DNA of 64,000 nucleotides from Mytilinidion resinicola (taxonomy: Eukaryota > Ascomycota > Dothideomycetes > Mytilinidiales > Mytilinidiaceae): assembly GCF_010093595.1 (NCBI RefSeq), contig NW_022985450.1, positions 764,199 to 828,198 on the forward strand, given 5' to 3'. The position numbers were made by a program, and so were the translations under genes. Under the pieces are notes generated by a model. That model saw only the letters and a program-made list of their open reading frames with translations. It was not told where the DNA came from and ran no database searches. This document shows, one piece after another, positions 34,232-45,630 of this stretch (the first letter of the stretch is position 1; each line of letters starts with the position of its first letter).

Positions 34232-34642
34232 TCAAAGCTGGCACTCCAAAGTGGCATCGTTCAAGTTCTGCGGCACCGCATTGCCCGCATCCCCATCCAA
34301 ATCGGTAAATGTCTTGCGGTCATTGATATCCCCAAATACCCTCCCATCATTGCCTTTGATAACACAAGCCGCTCCGGGTAGAATAGTGCCGACGAACTGG
34401 GCGCTGGAGGCGAGTACCACGCCGCCGAAGTCGACAGCGCTGCCGAGGAAGAGATCGACAATCGGGACGGCGCCATTGTTGAGGGCTGCGTTGAAAACGG
34501 CGTTGCTGCCGGTGCGATCGTTGGTGAGCTGGACGCTGACCTTCTGGACGGCGGGCTGGCGGCGCTCCATGATGTTTGGGCGAGCGGAGATGGTGGTGGC
34601 GGCGGCGAGGAGGGTGAGGGCGATAGTGGCGAAAGACTTCAT
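34232..34642 (-). CDS. Small secreted protein
   Basis: 136 aa from the ATG at 34642, the first Met giving a standard signal peptide (MKSFATIALTLLAAATTISA), followed by a possible Kex2-type site (MERR) at about 25-28. The mature part is about 108 aa, Asn/Val/Ala-rich, with only two Cys. It contains SVQLTNDRTGSNAVFNAAL and a C-terminal acidic DLDGDAGNAVPQNLNDA. I have seen similar short proteins annotated as hypothetical in ascomycetes but know no function. It could be a wall-associated or effector-like protein; nothing in the sequence decides this. The promoter has a TATA box. Confidence 0.75.
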   Translation of the reverse strand: MKSFATIALTLLAAATTISARPNIMERRQPAVQKVSVQLTNDRTGSNAVFNAALNNGAVPIVDLFLGSAVDFGGVVLASSAQFVGTILPGAACVIKGNDGRVFGDINDRKTFTDLDGDAGNAVPQNLNDATLECQL

Positions 34643-34832
34643 TTTGAGAGTTGATTGGTCGATTAATAGGTTTGAAGGTAGCGAGTGGTCGAAGTTTAAT
34701 AGGAGAAAAATAGAAACAAATGCAAGGAAATGAAGACGAGGAAATACTAGGAAAGGTAGTCTTGAAGTTGTACTGAACTGTTGTACTGAACTCTTGTGAT
34801 GACGATGCTCTTGGAGACGACGAAGCACGCTC

Positions 34833-34838
34833 TTTATA
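34833..34838 (-). promoter_or_regulatory. TATA box of the small secreted protein
   Basis: TATAAA on the minus strand (within GGTATAAAGA) about 190 bp before the ATG; leader length would be long but acceptable. Confidence 0.4.
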
Positions 34839-35404
34839 CCTCTGCTATTCTTCGATAACAACCATGCCGCTCTAATATTGGAGTCATCACCTTTGAGATT
34901 AAGCTTCGTTGAAGCGCAAGGCCCCCGGTACTAGGCTGAGAAATGGATGAGAAATGCACATAGGTAGTCAGACGCCAAGCTAACTTCACCGAAGACGGAA
35001 GCAAAACGCCACAGCCCAGAACTACCTGGAGTGAGCTTGATTCTAGTGTTGCGGGTCATAAAGTTCGCAAACAACAGCCGTCAGCATGTATGAATTAGAG
35101 AGCTGACGAGCAGATGCCAAGTGATGCCAAGGCACTCAGCCCGCCTCCGCCACCACCACTTCCAACTCTTTAATCAGCGCTGAGATAGATAGTCAGAGGC
35201 TGAATCCTGACAGCGCTGGCGACGAAGCCGAAAATGATTAATTCCAAAAATCTATTGACATCAGTGAGAAGCTGCGCTGATGCCATCACGTACAAGGCTC
35301 AGCTATAGCCAAGGTTTGCCAAGTATAATCCATGCCCGTATACGACAACACAGTACTAGGGCATACGTTTGGGCATGCCGCCTTTTCCATCTTACCCCAT
35401 TTTA

Positions 35405-35665
35405 TGATGGAGTGCTGAAGCACCACAAACAGCGGCAGGCAGGCCGACGGTCAGCTTGTGAAAGTGTTCTAATTCAGCTCTCCGGGACTGTACATCTTAT
35501 CTTAACTTTCAGAATGCGCCGAAGCACCTCAAACGGTGGTGGATAAGTTTGCTCGGGCTTTTTGCAAGGCACTATATCACCAGTCTGCGAATCACTTCTT
35601 GAGAATTCGAAAGGGTCAAGATTCTTGACACTGGACCGGGGCACCTCTAACAGCGGCAACAAATA
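35405..35665. repeat. Degenerate direct repeats around the motif GCACCWCNAACAGCGGCA
   Basis: Similar blocks start with GAAGCACCACAAACAGCGGC near 35419, GAAGCACCTCAAACGGTGGT near 35518, and GGGGCACCTCTAACAGCGGC near 35637. The sequence between them is also loosely alike (GNTCAGCTTGTGAAAGTGTTCT versus GTCTGCGAATCACTTCTTGAGA). The period is about 100-120 bp. Confidence 0.5.
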
Positions 35666-35820
35666 TACAGAAATACAGGACTCTACTCATGATCTTCACG
35701 CTCATAATCACCCGGTCGCCAAAAAGGCGTACATAAGAAGTGTGTACATTCTAATCCCTGGGTCTATCGAAAGGGCCTTTTTCTTGATGAAGAGAGGAAA
35801 TGAACCTGGTCGGTGTGAGC

Positions 35821-37168
35821 TCAGCGCTCTGCATCATCTACTGGACCAGCATCTGGGACAGTAGGCTCAGCAGGCTCATCACCGAAGGTGGGCTCAGCGT
35901 CGCGAGGAGGAGCACATGCCGTCCGTTCGAACTCCTGCACAGCGTCGTCCCTATCTAGCCTTAACCTCGCAAGAGCCTTCGCGACGTCATGCAGCCCCGC
36001 CCCCTTTGGCTCCTCACACGCTTCGTCCAAGTGTCCAAGCCCACCACAGTTCTCACATCTCCCCCCAGCTTCTTCTGCAATCTTTATCTTCAGGGCATCT
36101 AGCCACTTGTCCGCAACGTCGCTCTTCTCGTCCACTCCGTATCCCTTCTTCGCCACGCGCGCCAGGACCAAGACGAGGGTATAGACAGCATCGTTGCCGG
36201 CGTTATGCATGTTTACGGGGTGGATGCCGAACCTGGTCTCCAGTAATTGTCTAAGGCCTGGCGCTTTCTGCCCTCTTCCGCACATCATGACCTGGGTGTC
36301 GATGATGGCGTAGAGGACGTCGAGGTCGGCATCGGACAAGCCTAGTTCGCTGCGTTGGTAGTTGTCCTCGTTCTGATACGCGTGGGCCACGAGGATGATT
36401 GGGCGGTACTTAACCTCCATGCTCTCCTTCCCAGCAGCCGACGCAGCGTCGTCCGGGATACGCAACGCGTTCTTCAAGATATTACCGAGAGCATCGAACG
36501 GCACGATTTCGCTAGCCCCGTAATCGAATTTATCCGCGTTGGCGAGAGAGTGCTTGCGCTTATCCACCACCATCGGCCGGAGATGGGCGTACTCGTCGAC
36601 GATGTAATGCTTTGCGCGGATTTCTTCCACCCAATTTGTTTGGCTAGTCACACCTTTGAGTGCCCGAGTGTCGAGAAAGGCCAGGCCTAATTCCGTGATC
36701 TTTCCGTACTCAGGGTGTTCCGTGTCATCCATCCAAGAGAGGCTCTCAAAGTCGATCGAGACGAAGACGGCGTTGTGTGCAATATCAGGGTGACTAGAGC
36801 TGTGTAAGACAGGAAAGGGTCGCGATGCGTAGAGGAAGAGGGGTTAGGGCATACGCCTTTGCAAAGTCTTCGCGAGCAGGGGAAGACCAGCGTTTGATCC
36901 CACCTTTTGATGGCCCGAGGGAGGGGAACTTGAGTCCTAGGACAACCTCCAGGAGTTTCTCCGCTTCTACTCGGGGCAGCGGGTTCGATTTGAGTGCTGG
37001 AGCGTATCCAGTAACAGTCTTGACCCCCTGGATGTCCTCCGCGGGACCGTCGTCCAGGGCCTCGTGTCCAGGCAGATCGTCCTCGAGAAGGTCCTCTCCG
37101 AGAAGATGACCATGGTGGATGGGCAGCTTGTTTGTATCTCTCGGGACAACGTCTGAATCTTCTGCCAT
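35821..37168 (-). CDS. DEDD-type 3'-5' exonuclease-like (Gfd2/YDR514C-like) protein with CCHC knuckle
   Basis: Two exons, 37168..36855 and 36793..35821, with a 61-bp intron (GTATGC/CTCTAG); 428 aa. The start is the first ATG after an in-frame region that lacks one near the domain. After an acidic N-terminus of about 100 aa comes the domain start NAVFVSIDFESLSW (Asp119, Glu121), then GKITELGLAFLDTR, a mid region with IILVAHAYQNEDNY, and MHNAGNDA with Asp306 in the position of the last DEDD aspartate. This is the layout of the fungal Gfd2/YDR514C C-terminal domain, an RNase-H-like fold. A CCHC zinc knuckle (C-x2-C-x4-H-x4-C, residues 351-364) follows, then an acidic Pro-rich tail. Inferred role: RNA or DNA binding nuclease; the actual substrate is unknown. 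Confidence 0.8.
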
Positions 37169-39592
37169 GATGTAGGGAGGGAGAAGGTCTGAGGCTATAG
37201 TCTTGTATGAAGTCGGGCCAATAAAGCCAAGCGTGCTTTGTTTGTGACGGCGAAGAAAATGTTTGTGCAAAAGCAAGACGCTAGTTGAAGCACGCATGAT
37301 CTCCACGTGAGGGTGAATGCGTTTCAGACCCACTAAAACAACTTCCGCCAATAACCGATTCAGGGCGTGAGTGTTAGTAGCCGTAATCACCTACAGTACT
37401 AGGTCACACGCGGATTTATCATTGCTTGACTCTAGTCTTGCTCATTCAACATCACTGTGAAGAGCAGCCTAGCTAGCAAGCAATTAGTAGTCAAGAGGCA
37501 GTCTACTTTACAATACCTTACGCTTGAAATCGCGCCTATGTTTTTGAAATTCCATGGGGGGTTACCCCAAGCAGTGGTAAACGCTTGTGCGCAGACTTAT
37601 GGCCTGTCACTTTCTGCGTCATCCTGAGCACGGCTTGAAGAACACCGAAGTATATTCTAGGACCTCGAAGGTCTGATGAGGAGTGCATAAAGTCTATTCA
37701 AGGTGCTTCCTCACAAACATCTGTACAATCTTTCTTGCCACTCCACAAGGTGTTCTGCCGCATCATAGATTCATGATAGTATACCACTCAGTCGACCAGC
37801 TCTTACAACATCGTAGGGGCTGCTGGGGTATTCGAAAGCTTGAAATCCGGGAGACTTCCTCCGAACTTCACGTTATGGAATTTCTCTACACGTTTTGGTA
37901 TTTCTCGGAAGAGACGATAAGGCGGCTGACAACCAGCCATGCGATTTCGAGTTGCGTGGGGAACTGAAATTCCATAATCTCGGAAAAAATGAGGCATGGC
38001 TCTCTTCCCCTCTCTTTTTGATCAAGGTGTTTCACGGAGTTGGTCATCCGGAACCGGGGGAAGTAGGGGCTCGAGTTTTGATGGCACCTCGGTTTGAGCC
38101 ATCCACCTTTCGGCATTGAAGCCAATAGCTTCTCGCCCATTCTTTGTTCAACACCACTTTTATACGGTGTATATTTGAGGATCTAGCAATTCTTTCCCAG
38201 CGCAATCATTATGATGTTTTCCATACTGATTAGACATCGTCTTTGAACAACGCCAGAAAGAACTTCCGGTGCCATAGAATTTCGACAGTAGTGCTTTTAC
38301 TGTCACGGCACCACTAGCAGGCGCTCGGACACATTGAGATACGTACGAGTCGGCAACATCCTCCAACATGAAATTACGTGGAGGTAGCTTTCGATAGTTT
38401 GCCGCTTTCGAGACTAGCCGGTCCTCTGTCATTAGCTAGTTCGCATCTTGATTTTCATGTCCTAGCATCGTAGGTTGCTAGTCGATGCTCCCAAGGACGG
38501 AACATCAAACGGCATATCATCGCGTTTGATATAAGTTTGATCCGGGATAGTGTGGTGCCTTAGCACTACTGTGAAAGCGGATGTGAGTTTTGAATGATAT
38601 AAATGGCAGAGAAGTGAAGTGTTGGTGTTCGGCCATTGCCCGTTCCATCCTTCGCTTGAATTGGTACAGTTTCCCAGAGCTAGACGCTTCAAGTCGGACC
38701 CATTGATGTGACGTGTTGCTTGTTCTGATCCTATGGCTGTTAGCAACGCACTTAGCCGCCTTTCTCGGATAGTTTAGAGACGTCTTGGAGGTGCTCCCAG
38801 CAATGGAACATGGACGGTCGTCCCTATCATTGTTGATGTAGTCAAGATCTGAGCAAGAATGAGCTCTCAGTGCTATGATAATACAAGTGGAAAGTTGTAA
38901 TGTATAGTGTATAAAGCGAAGTGTCTACGCGAAGACGCGGCAGAGCTAGAAGAGTCGTCAGATTTGACAGCAAAAGTCTGCGAATACATGCTCCTAAAGA
39001 GTTCAGAATCCGATAATGTAGGGAGGATGAGCGTGATAGGGACCTTCGGCGAGTAGCGGCCTACGCTTTTCTAACATCTGGGAGTCGAGTGATTGCTTGC
39101 TGCCTCGGCCGCGTGCCGATTGGTGGAATGTTAACACTCAAAAGTCAAGTCACGTTGTGTCAAAACTTCTTACCCAGGGAGCGATGGAGCTACGACAAGC
39201 GTGTTCATTCATGTGGGCTTAGATCCAGGGAAAACATGCATTACCAGGCAGCAAATTCTTTGAGTCGAAAATCCTTGAGGGACTATTATTTTACTATCCT
39301 CCCGTGACTTGGAAATCGGTAATTCGGTCTCTCCATCCTTGTCTGGGTGCCGACATGTGTCTGTCAGGTTGTGGCCAAGGCTGAAATATGAGGTACGCTT
39401 AGGAAAATCCTTCGGGCCGTGGCACCGCCTAAAGTCCTCCGATCTATCACAAGAGCTCCGAACCGTCGGACGTGATGTAAGGTCATCACGCCGCAACCCA
39501 GGCCGCCAGCAAGCTCTCTTCTTAGAGAACTTCACCCCCTACTCAGTTTGGCATGTGCGCAGCACAGAAAGAAAATAGGGTAAGAAGGAAGA
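37169..39592. other. Intergenic, 2.4 kb
   Basis: No supported gene; the short frames at 37683-38746 lack recognisable content. A stretch at 37848-37985 resembles 46155-46295 (listed as a repeat). AAGCAGTGGTA at 37569-37579 resembles motifs at 30.77 and 35.5 kb. Confidence 0.4.
37848..37985. repeat. Diverged dispersed repeat, copy A
   Basis: Shares a perfect 16-mer TTTTGGTATTTCTCGG with 46155-46295. Loosely matching text surrounds it on both sides: CGGGAGACTTCC versus CGGGAAACCTCC upstream, and GCGGCTGACAA versus CCGGCTGACGA then GCGTGG downstream. Confidence 0.4.
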
Positions 39593-42126
39593 TCATTCTG
39601 AAGAGTACCAAACATTCGGGAGATGCAGCATATTTGTGATATCCATATATGCTTCTTCTCTCTCAAGTATTGTTGGTAGCCTGATCTCGGGAATGACTTT
39701 AACAATTGTGGTGCCAGGCGAGGAAATGTTCTGTTCCATATTTTGCTCAATGAGGTGGGGCGTGGAAGTTGACGCACCGGAGCCCATGTAGTCGTCGTCC
39801 CATGAGGTTGAAAATGGCAAGGTGGTGAGTTCACAGCTAGTACTTGATGGATCGTTCAGATTTTCAAAGAACTCGTCGATATTGAAGGCTGGATTTGCGG
39901 AGTAACTGACTTCGTCAGAGCCTCCCTGGGCGACTTTATTGTTAAAGCTTAGCGGTGGTGTGCAAGGTCTGAAACGAGTAGCGTCAAAGGCCTCTAGAGT
40001 AATCACTGGGAATGCGCTGCCATCTAGGGAGGCTTGTATGGTACCGTTGCTTGCTGGCATGGTGGAGGCATCCTCGTCGGCCACGTCCATTTCGTAACCT
40101 TTAGCAGGGGTTGAGTTGGGTACTATTGAAATACCTCTTATTCCAGATACTTCTTGAAAACTGGATACTACTCCATCCCAACTTTCTCTGATGATGGATT
40201 CGATCTGATTAGTGATAAGGTCTCCGTCCCTGAGAAGATGTTCCTCGACAACCTTTTCTAGCCTTGTCCGTACACTGCGCGGAAGCTCGCGCCGGCAATA
40301 TCGCTCGAAACGAGCGACAGGATCTCCTGTAGACGATGAGCTGTCACCATTTTCATAAACTAGCAGGTCACTGAATGAGCTTACGTCCGAATAGTCGAAG
40401 GCTAAAAGGTAACTTACATGGACTAGGCATATCGAGAATGTTGTCATTAGGGAAGAGAATCTGGTAGATAGCCTCCCACTTTCTAATAGGGGTCTTTCTG
40501 CTCCATCCTTTTCGGTTTTGGAGTTTTGCCTTTTTGACTTCATCTATGCCGTCGCATGGGCGCGGCGCTTGGTTCTCGCAGATCTGGGGTGCTTGCAGGT
40601 GCAACTTCAATGCCTTGTCTGTCTTCAAATCCAATCGACATCTTGGACAAGGTCGCACTTCGTGATAGTGGTAAAGATGGTCTCTAAAATATGTCAATTA
40701 CCTGTAGCTCGAAAATATATCCGTGATTATGATGTGGCGCGTACTTCACGTGATGGATGTCGAACCATCCCGGACCAGCACAGGAGCGACGGTCTTTGTG
40801 CTTCTCTGGATCGCGTTGAAAGTATGGGCATGCAAACCTCTTGGTAGATTTCTGCGCGCGTCTGCCGTTGTTCAGCTTCTGTCGCTTATTACTACTATCA
40901 TCGTCATGGTCGTCTTCGCTCTGGTCCTGCGGTGGGTCATGGCTATCACGTCCACCTTCTCGTCGCTTGTTTCCATCCTCGGCCTGGCGATTGTTAGGAT
41001 TACTATGGCCGGAAGCGTTTTGGCTTTTAGCGGTTGGGGTATTGTGGTTTGAGCCAGTAGTACACTGAATGATGCCGGACTTGACGTCGAAGAAGAAGTG
41101 GATACCATTCATGACACGATTGACTATGTTTCGGGCCAGGTATGAGATGATTGAGGGCCTAGGATAAGATAGTGTCACCGTACTCGGACTTGTCTCGGTT
41201 TCGGTGGAGTCATCGTATTCAGTGTTGCTGTTTGGGGTAGCTGTAGGACTGCTACAGGTAGACGGTGATGTTTCCGAGCTGCTATATACCTCCACCGAGC
41301 TATCCCGGGATGCAGCTCTGGGCAAAAGTCTGGTCTTTTCATTAACTCCTTCCGAGTCTGCTGCTGCGGCCTTCGCGATGTGATGCGATCCGTGTGAGCT
41401 TTCGGAAAGGGTCGGGTCCCGGTGAACGCGCGGAATTGAACTGGTTTTTCGAGCAGTCGGGGTTTCGTCCGAAGATTGATCTGAAGATTCAATATCCCAA
41501 ACTAACGGGTGATCAGGCCAGTCTGTTTCATGGAGCCTTTTGAATACGTGTTCCTCAAAGAGTCGCAAGCCTTGAGGGGATGTTTCCTGGCATCTCTCTC
41601 GCGCATGAATGTAGACCCGAGCAGCCAACTCGGGACTTGATGGTAACGGCCCCAGAAGCTGCTCAAGAGTATCATGCGGGGTTTCAGGTGCTGGGAGTGC
41701 CCGACGTTCAGCTGCTGAAAGTTCCAAAGGGTCATGGCGCGGTGATGAGCCACAAGAAGCTGCATCATTGTCGGTAGATATGGGCTTACTCCATCGCTGC
41801 GCTGGGTCTGCTGCTCGGCGAAAAAGAAGTTCATTGAAGGTCAACGAGGGGGCTTCTGTCTCTTCTGTTCGCAATGTAGCTTTCGAGTTGCGGTGGTTTG
41901 GAATAATCGGACCGTCCCACAGGAAGTGGTGGCCGCAATTGTAACAGGACGGATTGACGTATAAAAGCTGAATCCCAGACCCGCATTGACAACAGAAAAT
42001 CAAGTCGCCGCTGCCGTCCTCGAACGTGCATGTAGAGCACCCATGCGATAGAGTAGAGCGACTATGCCAGCTTCTATCTCCACCGGGCATATTGTACCTC
42101 ATGATCTGCTTATTAAGCTCCCACAT
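39593..42126 (-). CDS. Fungal C2H2-type zinc-finger nuclear protein, paralogue 1
   Basis: Three exons: 42126..40745, 40683..40418, 40359..39593 (804 aa; introns 61 and 58 bp). The start could also be the ATG at 42102 or 42090. Near the N-terminus a Cys pattern (CSTC, CCQCG, CYNCGHH) may form a zinc ribbon. A long Ser/Thr-rich, low-complexity stretch follows, then a basic acidic-flanked region (SNKRQKL) and the signature RFACPYFQRDPEKHKDRRSCAGPGWFDIHHVKDHLYHYHE. Next comes VRPCPRCRLDLKTDKALKLHL, the Cys/His arrangement of the large uncharacterised fungal C2H2 family. The third exon has an amphipathic RYCRRELPRSVRTRLEKVVEEHL segment and an acidic tail. A role in transcription or chromatin is inferred only. 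Paralogue 2 lies at 46750-49531 in the same orientation. Confidence 0.85.
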
Positions 42127-42886
42127 ACTTGCGCGCGCAGTTGGTTCTGATTAGAGGGGCTTCCGGTTTACTTGTCGCAGCTGTAATGGATGGGCGATTG
42201 ATCCCCGAGCTCAGAGGGCGGTCCACAAGAGGGATGCAGCGAGAACTCCACAGCTCCAAATTGCGGAGAAGGTGGATCACGATGGAGTTGGAAAGTCGTA
42301 AGAGACGCCGAGGTCTCCAGAGAGGAGTGCACTCGTTGTGGTTAGCCATTTTGAAGGAAACACGTAGATGCGTGAAACCCTTCGCAGTTACGAGAAGAGA
42401 AACGAAAGGCAGGTACCGTGCTAAGATATACTCCACGGGTGGGTACCAATGAGCATAAGCTCACAAAATCCACATAGGTCAATCGCTCCGCTTTTCTAGC
42501 CCCCATGCCCCACGACTCAATCTTCACGACATCCATGAAGGAAACCTATCTCGCGACCAACCCGCGTATTCTAACTCGACCACGATTCTGCTTCATCTAG
42601 AACTAATTCACAAAAGTTCTACCATGCACAAGTTCTATAAGCACATCCCTTTTACCATAAACGCCTACATACCCAACTCCAATCACATCACCCACCCCCA
42701 CTTCACCCCCATTGAAATTTGACCTTCGTCAACAAGATGCCTACTGCTGGTCAGATGCCTATTGCTGACCCCTGTCTGATTTGTAGAACTTTTGATTTTT
42801 GCCGAAATCATCCATTTTCCGGCTCATCTCCCCCCTAAGCAGAGCTGACTCTAAGCGGCACAGCTCTTCCCACTTCCTTCTCTTCT
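42127..42886. other. Intergenic, promoter of C2H2 paralogue 1
   Basis: Mostly occupied by the duplicated flank described above. No additional gene. Confidence 0.4.
42423..42720. repeat. Segmental duplication, 5' flank, copy A
   Basis: Aligns with 50012-50410. Shared blocks include ATTCTGCTTCATCTAGA, AAGTTCTACC, an ACGCC...CATA...CCAATC...CATCA series, and CACTTCACCCCCATTGAAAT against CACTTCATCCCCCCATTCAAAT. In copy B the last block lies at the 3' end of the transketolase coding region, so copy A ends inside a relic of that gene's tail. Confidence 0.7.
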
Positions 42887-43980
42887 CTACTTCCGAAGGC
42901 TTCGTAGATCTATCCCACCTCTCGAACTCGCTACTCTTTCCTCCCTTGCTCGTGTGGCCGCAATCTGAGATCTGAACGAATCGTCCAAATCGTCCGCTAC
43001 CTTTTGCACATAGGCCGTCCTTGGCCCGATATGGCGCTTCCCCGAAGTCTCAAAGGCGGTATTCTCTTGAGACTGCTGCTCTCGCCTTTGCTGATCTAAG
43101 GCTCTTCGAGTTTCATTTGGTATTCCCACCGAAAACCGAGGTGGCTCAACCCAATCAGGCTTTGGTGCCCCGGACTTGCCTCGAGCGTACGCAAGCGCGA
43201 CTTCGCGCCTTTTGTCCACAGTACCTGGTCCTTCGGGCCTCCGAGCCTCCGAGCCTCATCTAAATCGATGTATTCCGTTGCGCCTGTTGGTTGCTGAACT
43301 TTCTCTTTCCTCTTCAACACGTGCTCATGCCTTTTTCCGATTTCATTCCAGTTAGGCGGCTGGAAAAGTTTTTTGCCGTTGAAAGGGGTCGTCTTGGCTT
43401 GGTCTGCGGGGTGGGTTACAATCAAATGCTCATCACTTGGGCCTCCACCACCAAAAGCATGCGATGCTGTGTGACGGGGAACGTAAAGGTCCGTGCCATA
43501 TGCGATGAGTTGGATCAGGATATTCGCGAAGGTCTGACAGTTGCGGTTTCGAACATCGTAATCGCCTTGCAGTTGATCCCTGCATAACTTGTTTGCTGTT
43601 TTCAAGAGTAAGATCAGCGTTTTGAACTCGAAAGCACGATGTCTGAGGGGTGGCTCGAGGGTACATGAGTGATGCCTTACCGGTGGATTCGATTTGTTCG
43701 TCGGTATATTCAGTGAGATGGTAAGTATCCTCCCATCGAATCCATTTCCCGTTGTTCTTTTCCTCCAATTCACGCAGGCTTCTTGAACGTGTCATGACCC
43801 CAAGACGACCGCCTGGAAATGCGAGTTCGAAGAAGGTACCACCAGTAAGTCCATCTTCTGGCTCTCTACGAATAGTCCCCAGTGTTGCACTGTCGATGGA
43901 AACCAGTGTGCCCAATTCGAAGGACGGGTATCTTTCCCTGATGATGAAGGAGTGCCCGCAGGGGTAGTGAAGATCTAGAT
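42887..43980 (-). pseudogene. NCxxF-motif protein (papain-like/LRAT-like fold suspected), disrupted by an 8-bp duplication
   Basis: The 5' part (43980 to 43681) reads HYPCGHSFIIRERYPSFELGTLVSID ... WIRWEDTYHLTEYTDEQIEST. An 85-bp intron (43680..43596, GTAAGG/ACAG) leads to ANKLCRDQLQGDYDVRNRNCQTFANILIQLI. An His (GHSFII) early and an Asn-Cys (NCQTFA) later is the order of catalytic residues in LRAT/PPPDE-type papain-like enzymes. Further on, DLDEARRL runs out of frame at a tandem copy of CCTCCGAG (43238-43253). With one copy only, the frame would continue directly into GPGTVDKRREVALAYARG and on to the stop at 42887. The start exon is not resolved; candidates lie near 44042. The function is unproven. 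Confidence 0.5.
43238..43253. repeat. 8-bp tandem duplication (CCTCCGAG x2) breaking a gene
   Basis: Two perfect adjacent copies, 43238-43245 and 43246-43253. Removal of one restores a continuous frame across the overlapping minus-strand gene, so this looks like a replication-slippage insertion. Confidence 0.8.
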
Positions 43981-44772
43981 ATGGCGGAGATTGTCAGGTA
44001 TGGTCATCGACGGAGTTAGAGGACGACAATACTGTCGACATCGCAGACAACTTGTCAAGGAAGATTCGAAGCTGTGTAAAACGGGTGCCCCCTAGAGGAC
44101 AGGTACATGAATTAATATCAACTGCACAATCAAGCCGTATGTATACACAGTGGACATGGCCTTGGGCATCCTCGAGGACGGTCAAATTTAATAATAGCAG
44201 CTGGCTCAACCTTCCAGGCAGCAGCCGTCTTCTCTTCTGGCCCACATTTAAGTGGTTGCACGCTTATCGGGTGGTGATGTGAATACGCCAACTGTCCCAA
44301 TGAGTTTCCAGTGGCACGACACCACCCGAGGTCAGGCAAATCATATTGGCGGCCAAGAAATGTCCTTCATCTGACCCCACACTTTGTGTTACATCTTGTT
44401 ACAGCCTTTCCTCACGTCCGGTGACCCAGCGCTAAAACCAAGCCTCAGAATTACCGTCTAGGTAACAATGCCGGACACCTTTAGGTGGAATAGCACCCTT
44501 CTAGCCAATCAATATTGAAGACGGTCGAATACTAACAGAAGAGAGGCAAACCAGGATCGACTTAGTTTCCGCGCTAGGTCAACGGGCGTAAGAGAGGCTG
44601 CAGATTCAACATGCGATATTTATAAACGGCCTCTAGGCAGCCATGTCAATTCCGCGATAGAATACGGCTCAAAAAAGCGGGTGGGCTAATCTTGCTTTGA
44701 ATCTGACCTCCACCATACTCAAACTTAGAGACCAGGCGCTTTTCAACTGATCCGCATATCGGAAGCTACATA
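43981..44772. other. Unresolved 5' region / intergenic
   Basis: Probably contains the start of the NCxxF gene (a frame starting MSTVLSSSNSVDDHT at 44042 ends 2 codons before a plausible acceptor) plus the promoter of the next plus-strand gene. I could not join the exons convincingly. Confidence 0.35.
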
Positions 44773-45630
44773 ATGGCATGGGTTCTAGTATTCATGAGAA
44801 GGGCATATAGGTGGATAGACAGCAAAACTCGGCGCGTAAGTTTGACTTGCGCATTTGAAGTCCATCGAATAAACAGACGCTAAGGCGTTTTCAACAACTC
44901 AAGGCCAGAGCAAATGTCCGCCGAGCTATCATCGTGGCCTATTCGCCTTCTGGTGTATCGCATACCATTGCCAGATCTATTGTTCAAGCCTCACTCGACG
45001 AGCAGAAAGATATCATGGATCGATTCGTCGACATAAAACAACGGGAACTAGCTACTGTTATAGTATCTGTAGGTAATTCCAAACGACCTAATCTTAGATC
45101 AATCTACATAGATTGTCAACTGACTCCATGCAACCCAGTGCGCGCTCGTGACATCTCTGATTGCGACCCTCCTCTCCTGGACATGGCTTCCCATTCCTGC
45201 ATATACAGCGAAAATAGTCGCCCTCTGTGCACTGATCCACTCACTTGTTGCGATTGGTATTGCAGCCCAGCAACTTATCGCGCTCACCCGAGCTCACATC
45301 CACCCCCATCGTACACAGGTCATGCAGTATATTCTCTTCGGCTCTATTGCCAACCCTCAATCCCCGATAACAGACGTCAACGCGGGTAGTGGCTGGCGAC
45401 ATTTCTCGTGGCAAATACCAACAATGCTTTTAGGAAACAGCATCGTGCTCACCTTGATAACGCTTGGGATTGCTGTCTTTGACGAAGAGAGGAAAGCCGC
45501 AGTTTGGGGTACAGAGACGGTGACGGCGCTTTGTGTTGCTGTGTCATTATCGTTCGGCGTTGGCTGTTACTTCATTTCCTGGTTTTGCATCGAATGGCAG
45601 ATGCAAGAAGCTATCGCGAAGGACTTGTAG
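44773..45630 (+). CDS. Small multi-pass membrane protein of unknown function
   Basis: Three exons: 44773..44835, 44877..45068, 45139..45630 (41-bp and 70-bp introns, GTAAGT/ACAG and GTAGGT/CCCAG; all junctions phase 0); 248 aa. The first about 80 residues are basic and helical (RRTLRRFQQLKARANVRRA; QASLDEQKDIMDRFVDIKQREL) and lead straight into a first transmembrane helix (VSCALVTSLIATLLSW). Helices near AKIVALCALIHSLVAIGIAA, LLGNSIVLTLITLGIAVF and VTALCVAVSLSFGVGCYFI follow, giving four in total. A cytosolic amphipathic stem ending in REL before a TM bundle is a pattern I have seen in numerous uncharacterised fungal proteins. The role is unknown. Confidence 0.72.

Larger units (their letters stand above)
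34643..35820. other. Intergenic with degenerate repeat
   Basis: Besides the TATA box and the repeat at 35.3-35.66 kb (listed separately), no gene is supported. Confidence 0.4.
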
